Shown piece by piece: positions 27,551 through 33,731 of a DNA stretch of 33,731 nt (position 1 is its first letter; each line of letters begins with the position of its first letter). The DNA lies in contig CABSLQ010000033.1 in assembly GCA_902478605.1 (NCBI GenBank), positions 1 to 33,731 of the forward strand. The letters are read 5' to 3'. The notes under the pieces were generated by a model, which was given only the letters and a program-made list of their open reading frames with translations, was not told where the DNA came from and did no database searches. The position numbers and the translations under genes are program-made. The stretch comes from an uncultured Oscillospiraceae bacterium (GTDB taxonomy: Bacteria; Bacillota; Clostridia; Oscillospirales; Acutalibacteraceae).

Positions 27551-29218
27551 ATGAACCCGTCATTTCACAAGTACATTCCCTTTGAACAAATCCATCTGCC
27601 CGACCGCCAGTGGCCGGACCGCGTCATTGAAAAGGCCCCCATCTGGTGCAGCGTGGATCTGCGCGACGGCAACCAGGCGCTCGTCGATCCCATGAATCTG
27701 CAGCAGAAGCTCGAATTTTTCCATGCCTTGTGCGACATGGGATTCAAGGAGATCGAAATCGGCTTTCCCTCTTCCTCCGAGACGGAATACGAGATCTGCC
27801 GCGAGCTCATCGAAGGCGGCCATATTCCGGATGATGTGACCATCCAGGTGCTCGTACAGGCGCGCGCGCATCTGATCCACAAAACCTTTGACGCCATCCG
27901 CGGCGCCAAAAACGTCATCGTCCATTTTTACAATTCGACCTCCACCCTGCAGCGCAAGGTGGTTTTCAAAAAAGACATGGACGGTATTATTGACATTGCG
28001 GTGGAAGGCGCCAAGCTCATCCGCGAACTGACCGAGCACTTTGAGGGCGACACCCATATCCGGTATGAATACTCGCCCGAGAGCTTTTCCGGCACCGAGA
28101 TGGACAATGCGGTGGCCATTTGCGCCGCTGTGATGGACGCGCTGGGCAGCACGAAGGATAATCCCGTTATCCTCAACCTGCCCAACACGGTGGAGATGTG
28201 CACCCCCAACACGTACGCGGATCAAATCGAATATTTCATCCGCCATCTGCCGAACCGGGAAGCCGCCATCATCAGCATTCATCCGCACAATGACCGGGGT
28301 ACCGGCGTGGCCGCCACCGAACTGGCCCTGCTGGCGGGCGCCGAACGGGTGGAAGGCACCCTCTTCGGCAACGGCGAGCGCACCGGTAATCTGGATATCG
28401 TGACCACCGGCCTGAACATGTACACCCAGGGCATCGATCCCGGACTGAATTTCAGCCGGCTGCCCGCCCTGCGTGAAATGTACGAGCGCTGCACCAAAAT
28501 GCGGGTGCATGAGCGGCATCCGTACGCCGGCGATCTGGTGTTTACCGCCTTCTCGGGTTCCCATCAGGATGCCATCAACAAGGGCACCGAATACATGCGC
28601 ACCTCCGGCACCCCGTATTGGGAGATCCCCTATCTGCCCATCGATCCGGCCGACGTCGGCCGGCAGTATGAGCCGATTATCCGCATCAACTCGCAGTCGG
28701 GCAAAGGCGGCGCTGCCTTCGTCATGCAGACGGTATTCGGCTATCATATTCCTAAGGAAATGCAGCCGGAGTTTGGCGCCTTGGTCAAGGCGGAATGCGA
28801 TCGCGTGGGCCGTGAATTGTCTTCCGACGAGCTGTTCGGCGTGTTCAAAAAGCATTACCTCGACGTGCCGGCCGTCTATTCCCTGCGCTCTCACCGCTTT
28901 ACGGAGGAAGCGGATGAAGTGCGCTTCGAAGGCGTTCTCGACGCGGCCGGCCGCGAGGTAAAACTCAGCGGGAAGGGCAACGGTCCCCTCGACGCCTTCT
29001 TCAATGCGCTGCGGGCCGAACACATGAACACCTATGAGTTCCTGAGCTATCACGAGCATGCCATTTCCACCGGCTCCGACTCCAAGGCCATCGCCTATAT
29101 CCAGCTGCGCAAGCCGGACGGCGGCACCATCTGCGGCGTGGGGATCGCCAGCAATATCAATCTCGCGTCCATACAGGGCGTGCTGTGTGCGGTTAACCGC
29201 GCGCAGGCGGGCGAATAA
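27551..29218 (+). CDS. leuA: 2-isopropylmalate synthase
   Basis: The 555-residue enzyme condenses acetyl-CoA with 2-oxoisovalerate, the first step of leucine synthesis. The catalytic TIM barrel (about 30-320) has SVDLRDGNQAL (Asp36, Arg38, Asp39) and the metal histidines His244 and His246 in SIHPHNDRG, then LFGNGERTGN. The C-terminal LeuA dimer domain (about 420-550), with SGKGNGPLDAFFNALR, carries the leucine feedback site. Length and motifs fit the longer LeuA form. GAAGGAGG precedes the ATG. A leucine T-box upstream gives control at transcription in addition to feedback. No other leu genes follow, and a terminator ends the unit. Confidence 0.96.
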   Translation: MNPSFHKYIPFEQIHLPDRQWPDRVIEKAPIWCSVDLRDGNQALVDPMNLQQKLEFFHALCDMGFKEIEIGFPSSSETEYEICRELIEGGHIPDDVTIQVLVQARAHLIHKTFDAIRGAKNVIVHFYNSTSTLQRKVVFKKDMDGIIDIAVEGAKLIRELTEHFEGDTHIRYEYSPESFSGTEMDNAVAICAAVMDALGSTKDNPVILNLPNTVEMCTPNTYADQIEYFIRHLPNREAAIISIHPHNDRGTGVAATELALLAGAERVEGTLFGNGERTGNLDIVTTGLNMYTQGIDPGLNFSRLPALREMYERCTKMRVHERHPYAGDLVFTAFSGSHQDAINKGTEYMRTSGTPYWEIPYLPIDPADVGRQYEPIIRINSQSGKGGAAFVMQTVFGYHIPKEMQPEFGALVKAECDRVGRELSSDELFGVFKKHYLDVPAVYSLRSHRFTEEADEVRFEGVLDAAGREVKLSGKGNGPLDAFFNALRAEHMNTYEFLSYHEHAISTGSDSKAIAYIQLRKPDGGTICGVGIASNINLASIQGVLCAVNRAQAGE

Positions 29219-29352
29219 GCTTTTCTTGCGGCAAGCGGTTTTCGGCCCCGATCGGTGCACGGGCTGTCGGCGTCTATTGGGCGTCAATACCGATCCCGCT
29301 TTTTCCACCATCCAAGTCGGGGTTAGTCTGATACCGCTGCCCCATATAAGCC

Positions 29353-29390
29353 AAAATCCGGCACGGCCAAATGGCCGTGCCGGATTTTTT
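29353..29390. terminator. Bidirectional terminator between leuA and mrp
   Basis: A perfect 16-bp stem (29353-29368 with 29373-29388, loop AAAT), with AAAA on the left and TTTTTT on the right, serves the converging leuA and mrp genes. Confidence 0.92.
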
Positions 29391-29391
29391 A

Positions 29392-30228
29392 TCATGATTG
29401 CAGCAGCGATTCCACTGTATCGACAGCCGGTTCCAGATCGTCGCATACCACGCGTTCAATCTCGCCCAGATCGCAAAGGCGCGCAATCTGCCCGTCCATC
29501 GGCAGCTTGGCCAGCACCGGAACACCGATATCGGCGGCCGCCTTTTCAAGCAATTCACTGTCTCCGAACAGCGGCACCCTTTTGCCGCAGTCGGGGCAGA
29601 TGACACAACTCATGTTCTCGACCAGGCCGAGCACCGGGATATGCAGCATTTCGGCCATTTTGCGGGCCTTGCCCACCACCATCTGCACGAGCGTCTGCGG
29701 CGTGGAAACGACAATAGTCCCGTCGAGCGGAATGGACTGATACACAGTCAGCGGCACGTCGCCCGTTCCGGGCGGCATATCGATGAAGAGCACGTCGAGA
29801 TCGCCCCATGCCACGTCGGTCCAGAACTGCGTCACCGCGCCGGCCAGCACCGGGCCGCGCCATACAACCGGCTCCTCCTCATGCTCCAGCAGCAGATTGA
29901 TGGACATGACCTTGATGCCCATATGACTCTCTTCGGGCAGGATTCCCATCGCCGAGCCCTTGGCCTTGCGCGTCAAGCCAAACGCCGCCGGGATGGACGG
30001 ACCGGTAATATCCGCATCCAACACCCCCACCTTATATCCGCGCCGGGCCATCAGCACCGCCAGCATGGCGGTTACGGACGATTTGCCCACGCCGCCCTTG
30101 CCGCTGCTGACGGCGATCACCTTTTTCACCGCACTGAATTCATTCAGCTTGGCGTGCATGTCCTGCTCCTGCCGGCTGGCGCATTCCGCACTGCAGCTGG
30201 AGCAATCATGTGTGCAGTTTTCACTCAT
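29392..30228 (-). CDS. mrp: Mrp/ApbC-type Fe-S carrier P-loop ATPase
   Basis: The 278-residue protein is a Mrp/NBP35-family ATPase. After an N-terminal cysteine cluster (Cys5, 9, 12, 16) come the deviant Walker A GKGGVGKS (43-50), the DADITGPSIP switch, FIDMPPGTGD and the Fe-S motif CVICPDCGK. Such proteins hold and transfer [4Fe-4S] clusters to target enzymes, a useful role in a cell with many Fe-S proteins. The N-terminal CX3CX2CX3C is an extra, probably metal-binding site not found in all bacterial members. AAGGATG precedes the ATG. The gene is convergent with leuA and follows a sugar transferase gene with its own terminator. Confidence 0.92.
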   Translation of the reverse strand: MSENCTHDCSSCSAECASRQEQDMHAKLNEFSAVKKVIAVSSGKGGVGKSSVTAMLAVLMARRGYKVGVLDADITGPSIPAAFGLTRKAKGSAMGILPEESHMGIKVMSINLLLEHEEEPVVWRGPVLAGAVTQFWTDVAWGDLDVLFIDMPPGTGDVPLTVYQSIPLDGTIVVSTPQTLVQMVVGKARKMAEMLHIPVLGLVENMSCVICPDCGKRVPLFGDSELLEKAAADIGVPVLAKLPMDGQIARLCDLGEIERVVCDDLEPAVDTVESLLQS

Positions 30229-30283
30229 CGCATTTCATCCTTTTCCTTAAAAATCTGGTCAGAAAGCAGTCGCTCGCTGACAT

Positions 30284-30311
30284 AGGAAAATGCCCGCATT
30301 TCTGCGGGCAT
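30284..30311 (-). terminator. Terminator of the leftward sugar transferase gene
   Basis: A perfect 9-bp stem (30290-30298 with 30303-30311, loop of 4) is followed on the minus strand by TTTTCC. Confidence 0.8.
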
Positions 30312-30335
30312 GCAACACAAGTTCACCTTTTACAT

Positions 30336-31016
30336 TCAGGCCGAGCGCTCGCTTTTGGAAACTGCCGCCACCGTCGGGTTTGCGCCCTCCGTCACGCCAC
30401 GGGAATGCAACACATACCCAACCGTCTTGAACAGGATACGCATATCCTCGCGCAGCGACAAGCTCCGCGCATACTGCCCATCAAATTGGGCTTTTTCAAA
30501 AACCGGCACATCGTCGCGGCCATTGATCTGGGCCAGACCGGTCAATCCAGGGCGAACCGTAGAAGCGCCGTTCTTTGAACGAAGATCGAGCAAAACCGTT
30601 TCAGAAAGCACAACCGGGCGCGGGCCGATAAAGCTCATATCCCCTTTGAGAATATTGAACAGCTGCGGCAACTCGTCCACACTCAGCTTACGCAAAGTCC
30701 CGCCTACGGCGGAAATATACGTTTCCGGATGCTCCAACTGATACGTCGCAACGTTGGCCGGCGCATTCACGCTCATGGTGCGGAACTTTACCATTTTAAA
30801 CGGCCGGTTGTTGCGCCCCATACGTACCTGCACAAAGAAGGGGTTCCCTTTTGTGTCGATGGCGGCGATAAGGGCCACCAGTGCACCAATGGGTAATAAT
30901 ACAACAATCATCAAAAGAGAAACGACAATATCAAATAAGCGCTTCACCACAGAATAGGCACGGCGGCGCCCGGAAACCTCAGCAGAGAATTTTGACATCG
31001 CCAAGACTTTCTGCAT
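30336..31016 (-). CDS. Undecaprenyl-phosphate sugar phosphotransferase, paralogue 1
   Basis: The 226-residue protein is a short bacterial sugar transferase (PF02397) with one N-terminal membrane segment (about 28-55, after KRLFDIVVS) and a cytosolic catalytic part. KMVKFRTM, SVDELPQLFNILKGDMSFIG followed by PRPVV, and RPGLTGLAQINGRD are the family motifs. It moves a sugar-1-phosphate onto undecaprenyl phosphate, the first step in making a polysaccharide or glycan repeat unit. The ATG at 31016 has AAGGAGGT upstream. It is divergent from a second, closely similar transferase, yet no glycosyltransferase or polymerase genes lie nearby. Sugar specificity cannot be told. Confidence 0.9.
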   Translation of the reverse strand: MQKVLAMSKFSAEVSGRRRAYSVVKRLFDIVVSLLMIVVLLPIGALVALIAAIDTKGNPFFVQVRMGRNNRPFKMVKFRTMSVNAPANVATYQLEHPETYISAVGGTLRKLSVDELPQLFNILKGDMSFIGPRPVVLSETVLLDLRSKNGASTVRPGLTGLAQINGRDDVPVFEKAQFDGQYARSLSLREDMRILFKTVGYVLHSRGVTEGANPTVAAVSKSERSA

Positions 31017-31125
31017 ATTCTTACCTCCTTTTCTGATGACGGTCACGGTTCGACTCATGTCTGTGAGAAAGCCGTAAGCCGTATTTCAGAAATTGGTATA
31101 TGGTTCGGATTTTCTGTTGTATTGC

Positions 31126-31154
31126 ATTATACTATCTCCTCATACAAAAATCAA
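31126..31154 (-). promoter_or_regulatory. Promoter of sugar transferase paralogue 1
   Basis: On the minus strand TTGATT (31149-31154) and a perfect TATAAT (31126-31131) are 17 bp apart. The leader of about 100 bases precedes the AAGGAGGT ribosome site. Confidence 0.75.
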
Positions 31155-31168
31155 GTATCATTTTTGTA
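31143..31168. promoter_or_regulatory. Palindrome over the -35 box, probable operator
   Basis: TACAAAAAT (31143-31151) and ATTTTTGTA (31160-31168) are perfect 9-bp arms with an 8-base centre. The left arm covers the -35 box of paralogue 1, so a bound protein would block it. Confidence 0.5.
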
Positions 31169-31377
31169 ACCATGCGCAAACTTGTAAGCTTTGTCATATA
31201 TGCTTCTATATTTCAACTCATTTTATCATTATGCTACAAGTTTTTACTGCTTTTTGCCACCCAGCATTTCGATTTTCATCGACTATTTATTGATTAACGG
31301 AAAAGATTTAGCGTTTATCCATTTCCCTTCTCCAATAGTTATTTCCCAATCAGGGCATACTATGAATCCATAAAGTT
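31169..31377. other. AT-rich gene-free interval between divergent sugar transferases
   Basis: This part is clearly poorer in GC than its surroundings. It has a second, wider pair of inverted 9-mers (AAACTTGTA 31178-31186, TACAAGTTT 31235-31243) and a possible -10 box TACTAT (31358-31363) for the rightward gene. The short frames in it lack ribosome sites. Confidence 0.45.
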
Positions 31378-32034
31378 ATGCCGAAAAAGGAGGACGACCA
31401 CCTGAATTTCCATTTTTACAAACGGCTGTTTGATATCGTCGTTTCTGTCATTTTGCTAACGCTATTGTTCCCACTTTTTCTGCTGATCGCGCTGTTCATT
31501 GCCGCCGATTCCAACGGAAAAATAATATTTATGCAAAATCGTGCAGGAAAATACGGAAAACCTTTCCCCATGTATAAATTCCGTTCCATGTATACGACGG
31601 CGCCTCCCAATATGGCCACCCAGGATTTGGCCGGCGCAGCGGCCCATATTACCCCGGTCGGCCGTTTCCTACGTCGAACCAGTCTGGATGAACTGCCCCA
31701 GCTGTTTAACGTCCTCAAGGGGGATATGAGCTTTATCGGTCCACGGCCGGTTGTGCTCACCGAAACCCGGCTGCTGGCGCTTCGCAAGCGTTTGGGAGCG
31801 GACAGGCTGCGGCCGGGCATCACCGGGTTGGCGCAGGTGCGCGGCCGGGATACCGTCAGTCCGGAACGTAAAGCACGCTACGACGCCTATTATGTGCGTC
31901 ATGCTTCTCTGCGGCTGGATTGCCGCATCCTGATGGACACATTTTTCTACGTTGTCACCGGGGAGGGAATACGGGAAGGCGGTGAGGCGTTGACGTATCG
32001 CCACCGGCGGCCAAAGCGTCATACCAGACACTAA
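31378..32034 (+). CDS. Undecaprenyl-phosphate sugar phosphotransferase, paralogue 2
   Basis: Drawn from the ATG at 31378 this is 218 residues. It is a PF02397 sugar transferase with the same layout as its divergent neighbour: membrane segment after KRLFDIVVS, MYKFRSM, TSLDELPQLFNVLKGDMSFI followed by GPRPVV, and RPGITGLAQVRGRD. It should start glycan synthesis on undecaprenyl phosphate. The ATG has no ribosome site and is about 8 bases from the likely transcript start; AAGGAGG at 31387-31393, inside the frame, points to a CTG at 31402 as the true start, giving 210 residues. Its basic C-terminal tail (RHRRPKRHTRH) is unusual. The two paralogues may act on different sugars. Confidence 0.88.
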   Translation: MPKKEDDHLNFHFYKRLFDIVVSVILLTLLFPLFLLIALFIAADSNGKIIFMQNRAGKYGKPFPMYKFRSMYTTAPPNMATQDLAGAAAHITPVGRFLRRTSLDELPQLFNVLKGDMSFIGPRPVVLTETRLLALRKRLGADRLRPGITGLAQVRGRDTVSPERKARYDAYYVRHASLRLDCRILMDTFFYVVTGEGIREGGEALTYRHRRPKRHTRH

Positions 32035-32092
32035 GCATGGCCTCCCTTTCTTTATCATATATATTAGAATAAAAGAAGGGGGGAATTTATCT

Positions 32093-33280
32093 GTGTCCTT
32101 CGGCATCGCATTGGCTGGGGGCGGTACCCGCGGTGCGGCACATGTTGGGGTGCTGCTGGCGCTCACCGAGGAAGGGCTGATTCCCACGGCTATCGCCGGG
32201 ACCAGCGCGGGGGGCATCGTGGCGGGGCTATACGCCTGCGGCATATCGCCCGCACAACTTTGTCAACTGGTGAACCATTTGGCTGAAAAACCCGGTATGT
32301 TCATCGATCCCGCCTGCTGCGGCATTCTCAAAGCCGCCTGGGAGCTGCTTACCCGCCGCACTCTTTCGCTCTCCGGTCTTATCAAAGGGAAACGTATGGA
32401 GCGCTTTTTGCATGAGCAGACAGGAGGGCGGGCCCTGCGGGACGTGGACATGCGCCTGGTGATTCCGAGCGTGGATGTTGCCACAGGCAATACCATAGTA
32501 TACACCAATACCCTGGCGGGAACGCAGCCCGTGCGCCATACCGTTTGGCGGACAGATGCGCTGGTGTGCGAGGCCATGCGGGCAAGCGCCGCCTTCCCCG
32601 CCGTTTTCCAGCCCGTTTTGCGGGATGATATGGTATTGGTGGATGGAGGTGTGGCCGATAATCTGCCGGTGGACCTGCTTCTGGCAACCGGGGAACGGAA
32701 AGTCCTAGCCATCGATGTATCGGAGGCGTATGAAGCCCCTTGTCAAAACAATCTGATCGAAATTGCTTCGCATTCGCTGACCATAATGGGAAGCCGGCTG
32801 AAAGAGCAAATCGCCACCGGGGAGCAGTATCGGCTATGTCCTGCCCTGCCCGGGGAAGCCGGGCTGCTGACCTTTGAGCACATGACGTCCTGCATGCAGG
32901 CGGGCTATGACGCCGTACGCCGGCAGCTTCCCCTTCTGCGATCCCTGTTCGCCTATGTGTCGCAGGATAATTACCTGTTCAACCGTAGTATTCGTGAAAA
33001 TATCCGTATGGGGAAACCAAGTGCTTCTGATGAAGAAGTAGAACAGGCCGCAATCCGAAGCGGCTGTGATCATTTCATTCGTGGATTGGATAAAGGATAT
33101 GAAACGGTTGTCGGCAGTGCAGGTTCACATCTTTCCGGCGGAGAACGTCAACGGATCACAATTGCCCGTGCCATGTTGAAAAACGCACCAATCGTCATTT
33201 TGGACGAGGCAACTACTTATATTGATCCGGAAAATGAAGCGCTGATACAGAAAGCAATTTCTTCGTTATGTGAAGGTTGA
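32093..33280 (+). CDS. Chimera: patatin-like phospholipase fused in frame to the end of an ABC ATPase
   Basis: The 395-residue frame starts at a GTG after AAGGGGGG. Residues 1 to about 285 are a complete RssA/YlbK-type patatin: GGGTRG oxyanion loop (9-14), GTSAGG with Ser38 and DGG with Asp184. From about residue 286 the sequence becomes part of an ABC exporter nucleotide-binding domain: Q-loop SQDN (290-293), LSGGERQ (348-354) and Walker B IVILDEA, without Walker A before or H-loop after. Base composition drops in GC at the join (about 32950). The ABC part cannot bind ATP alone, so it is a fragment joined by recombination, or an assembly join. The patatin may remain an active lipid acyl hydrolase. 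Confidence 0.8.
   Translation: MSFGIALAGGGTRGAAHVGVLLALTEEGLIPTAIAGTSAGGIVAGLYACGISPAQLCQLVNHLAEKPGMFIDPACCGILKAAWELLTRRTLSLSGLIKGKRMERFLHEQTGGRALRDVDMRLVIPSVDVATGNTIVYTNTLAGTQPVRHTVWRTDALVCEAMRASAAFPAVFQPVLRDDMVLVDGGVADNLPVDLLLATGERKVLAIDVSEAYEAPCQNNLIEIASHSLTIMGSRLKEQIATGEQYRLCPALPGEAGLLTFEHMTSCMQAGYDAVRRQLPLLRSLFAYVSQDNYLFNRSIRENIRMGKPSASDEEVEQAAIRSGCDHFIRGLDKGYETVVGSAGSHLSGGERQRITIARAMLKNAPIVILDEATTYIDPENEALIQKAISSLCEG
32949..33266 (+). pseudogene. ABC-exporter ATPase fragment inside the chimera
   Basis: About 106 codons from the Q-loop to just after the D-loop of an ABC exporter domain. YLFNRSIRENIRMGKPSASD and GLDKGYETVVGSAGSHLSGG are typical of the MsbA/LmrA-like group. The Walker A region upstream and the H-loop downstream are missing, so it is a gene scrap; its codon use is more AT-rich than the patatin part. 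Confidence 0.75.
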
Positions 33281-33389
33281 TATTTACTTTACAGCGATAG
33301 GCTTGATAGATATTCCCACGGAAGATGAACTCAAGGCACTTATGAAAAAAATCAGAGAAAATCCGCAGGAATACAGGTATTCAGCTTGA
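33267..33389 (+). pseudogene. C-terminal scrap of a coding region, possibly a serine recombinase
   Basis: A 40-codon reading, in a different frame from the ABC scrap, reads YVKVDIYFTAIGLIDIPTED and then ELKALMKKIRENPQEYRYSA before TGA. It has no start or ribosome site. The pattern VDIYFTAIGLIDIP resembles, from memory, the C-terminal end (DUF4368) of large serine recombinases of clostridial mobile elements. If so it marks one end of a lost or partly deleted element. The identification is tentative. Confidence 0.4.
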
Positions 33390-33429
33390 TAGAAAAATGG
33401 TGTAGCCCTCTCACAGAGGGGCTACACCA
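33390..33429 (-). terminator. Terminator of the cotH-like gene
   Basis: An 11-bp perfect stem (33398-33408 with 33419-33429) is followed on the minus strand by TTTTTCTATC. It lies 42 bases beyond the stop codon of the cotH-like gene. Confidence 0.85.
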
Positions 33430-33471
33430 AGTTCTTAAAAAACATCCTTATGGGGCTTTGGCATTTGGAAC

Positions 33472-33731
33472 CTACGTGCTTTTTTCTGCCTGCATCACCG
33501 TTTCCAGCGCAGCATCCTGTTTCTCTTTTGCCAACTCCAAATCTTCAAAATCTCCCAAGTTGGTCAGTTGAATTTCCGAAGCGTCAACCTTGGCGTCCGG
33601 GTTTTCCTGCTGGCCCCGGATGGTGGCGGGAATTTCACCGTCCAGCTGCCCGCGTATACTCTCAGCCCGCAGCAGACAGACCTGTTCCAGCGTATCCACC
33701 GCCAGTTGGTGATCTGCATAAGAGCAAAACG
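33472..33731 (-). CDS. C-terminal part of a CotH-kinase-family protein, cut by the window edge
   Basis: The frame is open to the window end (upstream part outside) and covers the last 86 residues, with FCSYADHQLAVDTLEQVCLL and RAESIRGQLDGEIPATIRGQ, ending QAEKST. The pattern SYAD...LEQ/K..CLLRAESIRGQLDG.IP is what I know from the C terminus of clostridial CotH-like spore-coat kinases and related surface proteins. CotH phosphorylates coat proteins in Bacillus. The catalytic part is outside, so activity cannot be assessed. The terminator at 33390-33429 ends it. A spore-coat role would fit spoIIE and spoIIIE in the same window. Confidence 0.6.
   Translation of the reverse strand, partial: FCSYADHQLAVDTLEQVCLLRAESIRGQLDGEIPATIRGQQENPDAKVDASEIQLTNLGDFEDLELAKEKQDAALETVMQAEKST

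Noticed and set aside
27560..29446. 628-codon open frame on the minus strand
   Set aside because: Antisense shadow of leuA that also runs through the leuA terminator region.

Overview
The window looks like the chromosome of a GC-rich, anaerobic, spore-forming clostridium, most likely of the Oscillospirales/Ruminococcaceae type. The sporulation genes spoIIE, spoIIIE/ftsK with a tepA-like ClpP neighbour, and a cotH-type fragment point to an endospore former. Electron-bifurcating NfnAB, Fe-S aldo/keto reductase, flavodoxin, radical SAM and acyl-CoA-dehydratase-activase genes point to anaerobic, ferredoxin-based metabolism. A leucine T-box before leuA and AGGAGG-type ribosome sites also fit Firmicutes. 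Lineage is inferred from gene content, not from a marker-gene search.

Layout. 1-341: edge of what looks like a mobile element (start of a ParA gene and a 54-aa protein, both leftward). 342-1120: no gene, but many hairpins and short repeats, ending in a perfect 25-bp inverted repeat over a promoter. 1121-2141: DUF3793 protein plus flavodoxin. 2521-5391: Fe-S aldo/keto reductase, DUF1893 protein, Fe-S-type flavoprotein and cobalamin adenosyltransferase. 5491-9021: nfnB, nfnA and an Fe-dependent alcohol dehydrogenase, all leftward, with a divergent LysR gene (9197-10117). 10309-10524: a small proline-rich protein. 10581-13379: leftward operon of XRE regulator, membrane-anchored ComEC-like metallo-beta-lactamase, DUF3006 and GH3 lipoprotein. 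13523-15685: YgiQ-type radical SAM protein and a small unknown. 15792-23409: spoIIIE/ftsK, tepA and a two-gene dehydratase-activase module. 23664-26027: spoIIE. 26124-26972: AraC regulator. 27189-29218: T-box and leuA. 29392-30228: mrp. 30336-32034: two divergent paralogous sugar-phosphate transferases. 32093-33731: a patatin/ABC-ATPase chimera, a recombinase-like tail and the end of a cotH-like gene.

How parts work together. Adh and NfnAB sit on one strand and could couple NADPH supply to alcohol formation. DUF3793-flavodoxin is probably an iron-responsive unit, because the promoter palindrome has a TTAG...CTAA core like DtxR-family sites. spoIIE has a perfect -10 spaced 21 bp from a good -35, the arrangement known for Spo0A-activated sigma-A promoters. 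leuA is controlled by a leader whose specifier reads CTC (Leu).

The least ordinary parts are the in-frame patatin-ABC fusion and adjoining gene scraps at the right end, the two-gene activase/dehydratase-like module without substrate-pathway neighbours, the proline-rich microprotein with its own ribosome site and terminator, and the palindrome-controlled DUF3793-flavodoxin unit. No rRNA, tRNA or CRISPR array was seen. Many long open frames opposite the GC-rich genes are shadows and are left out.
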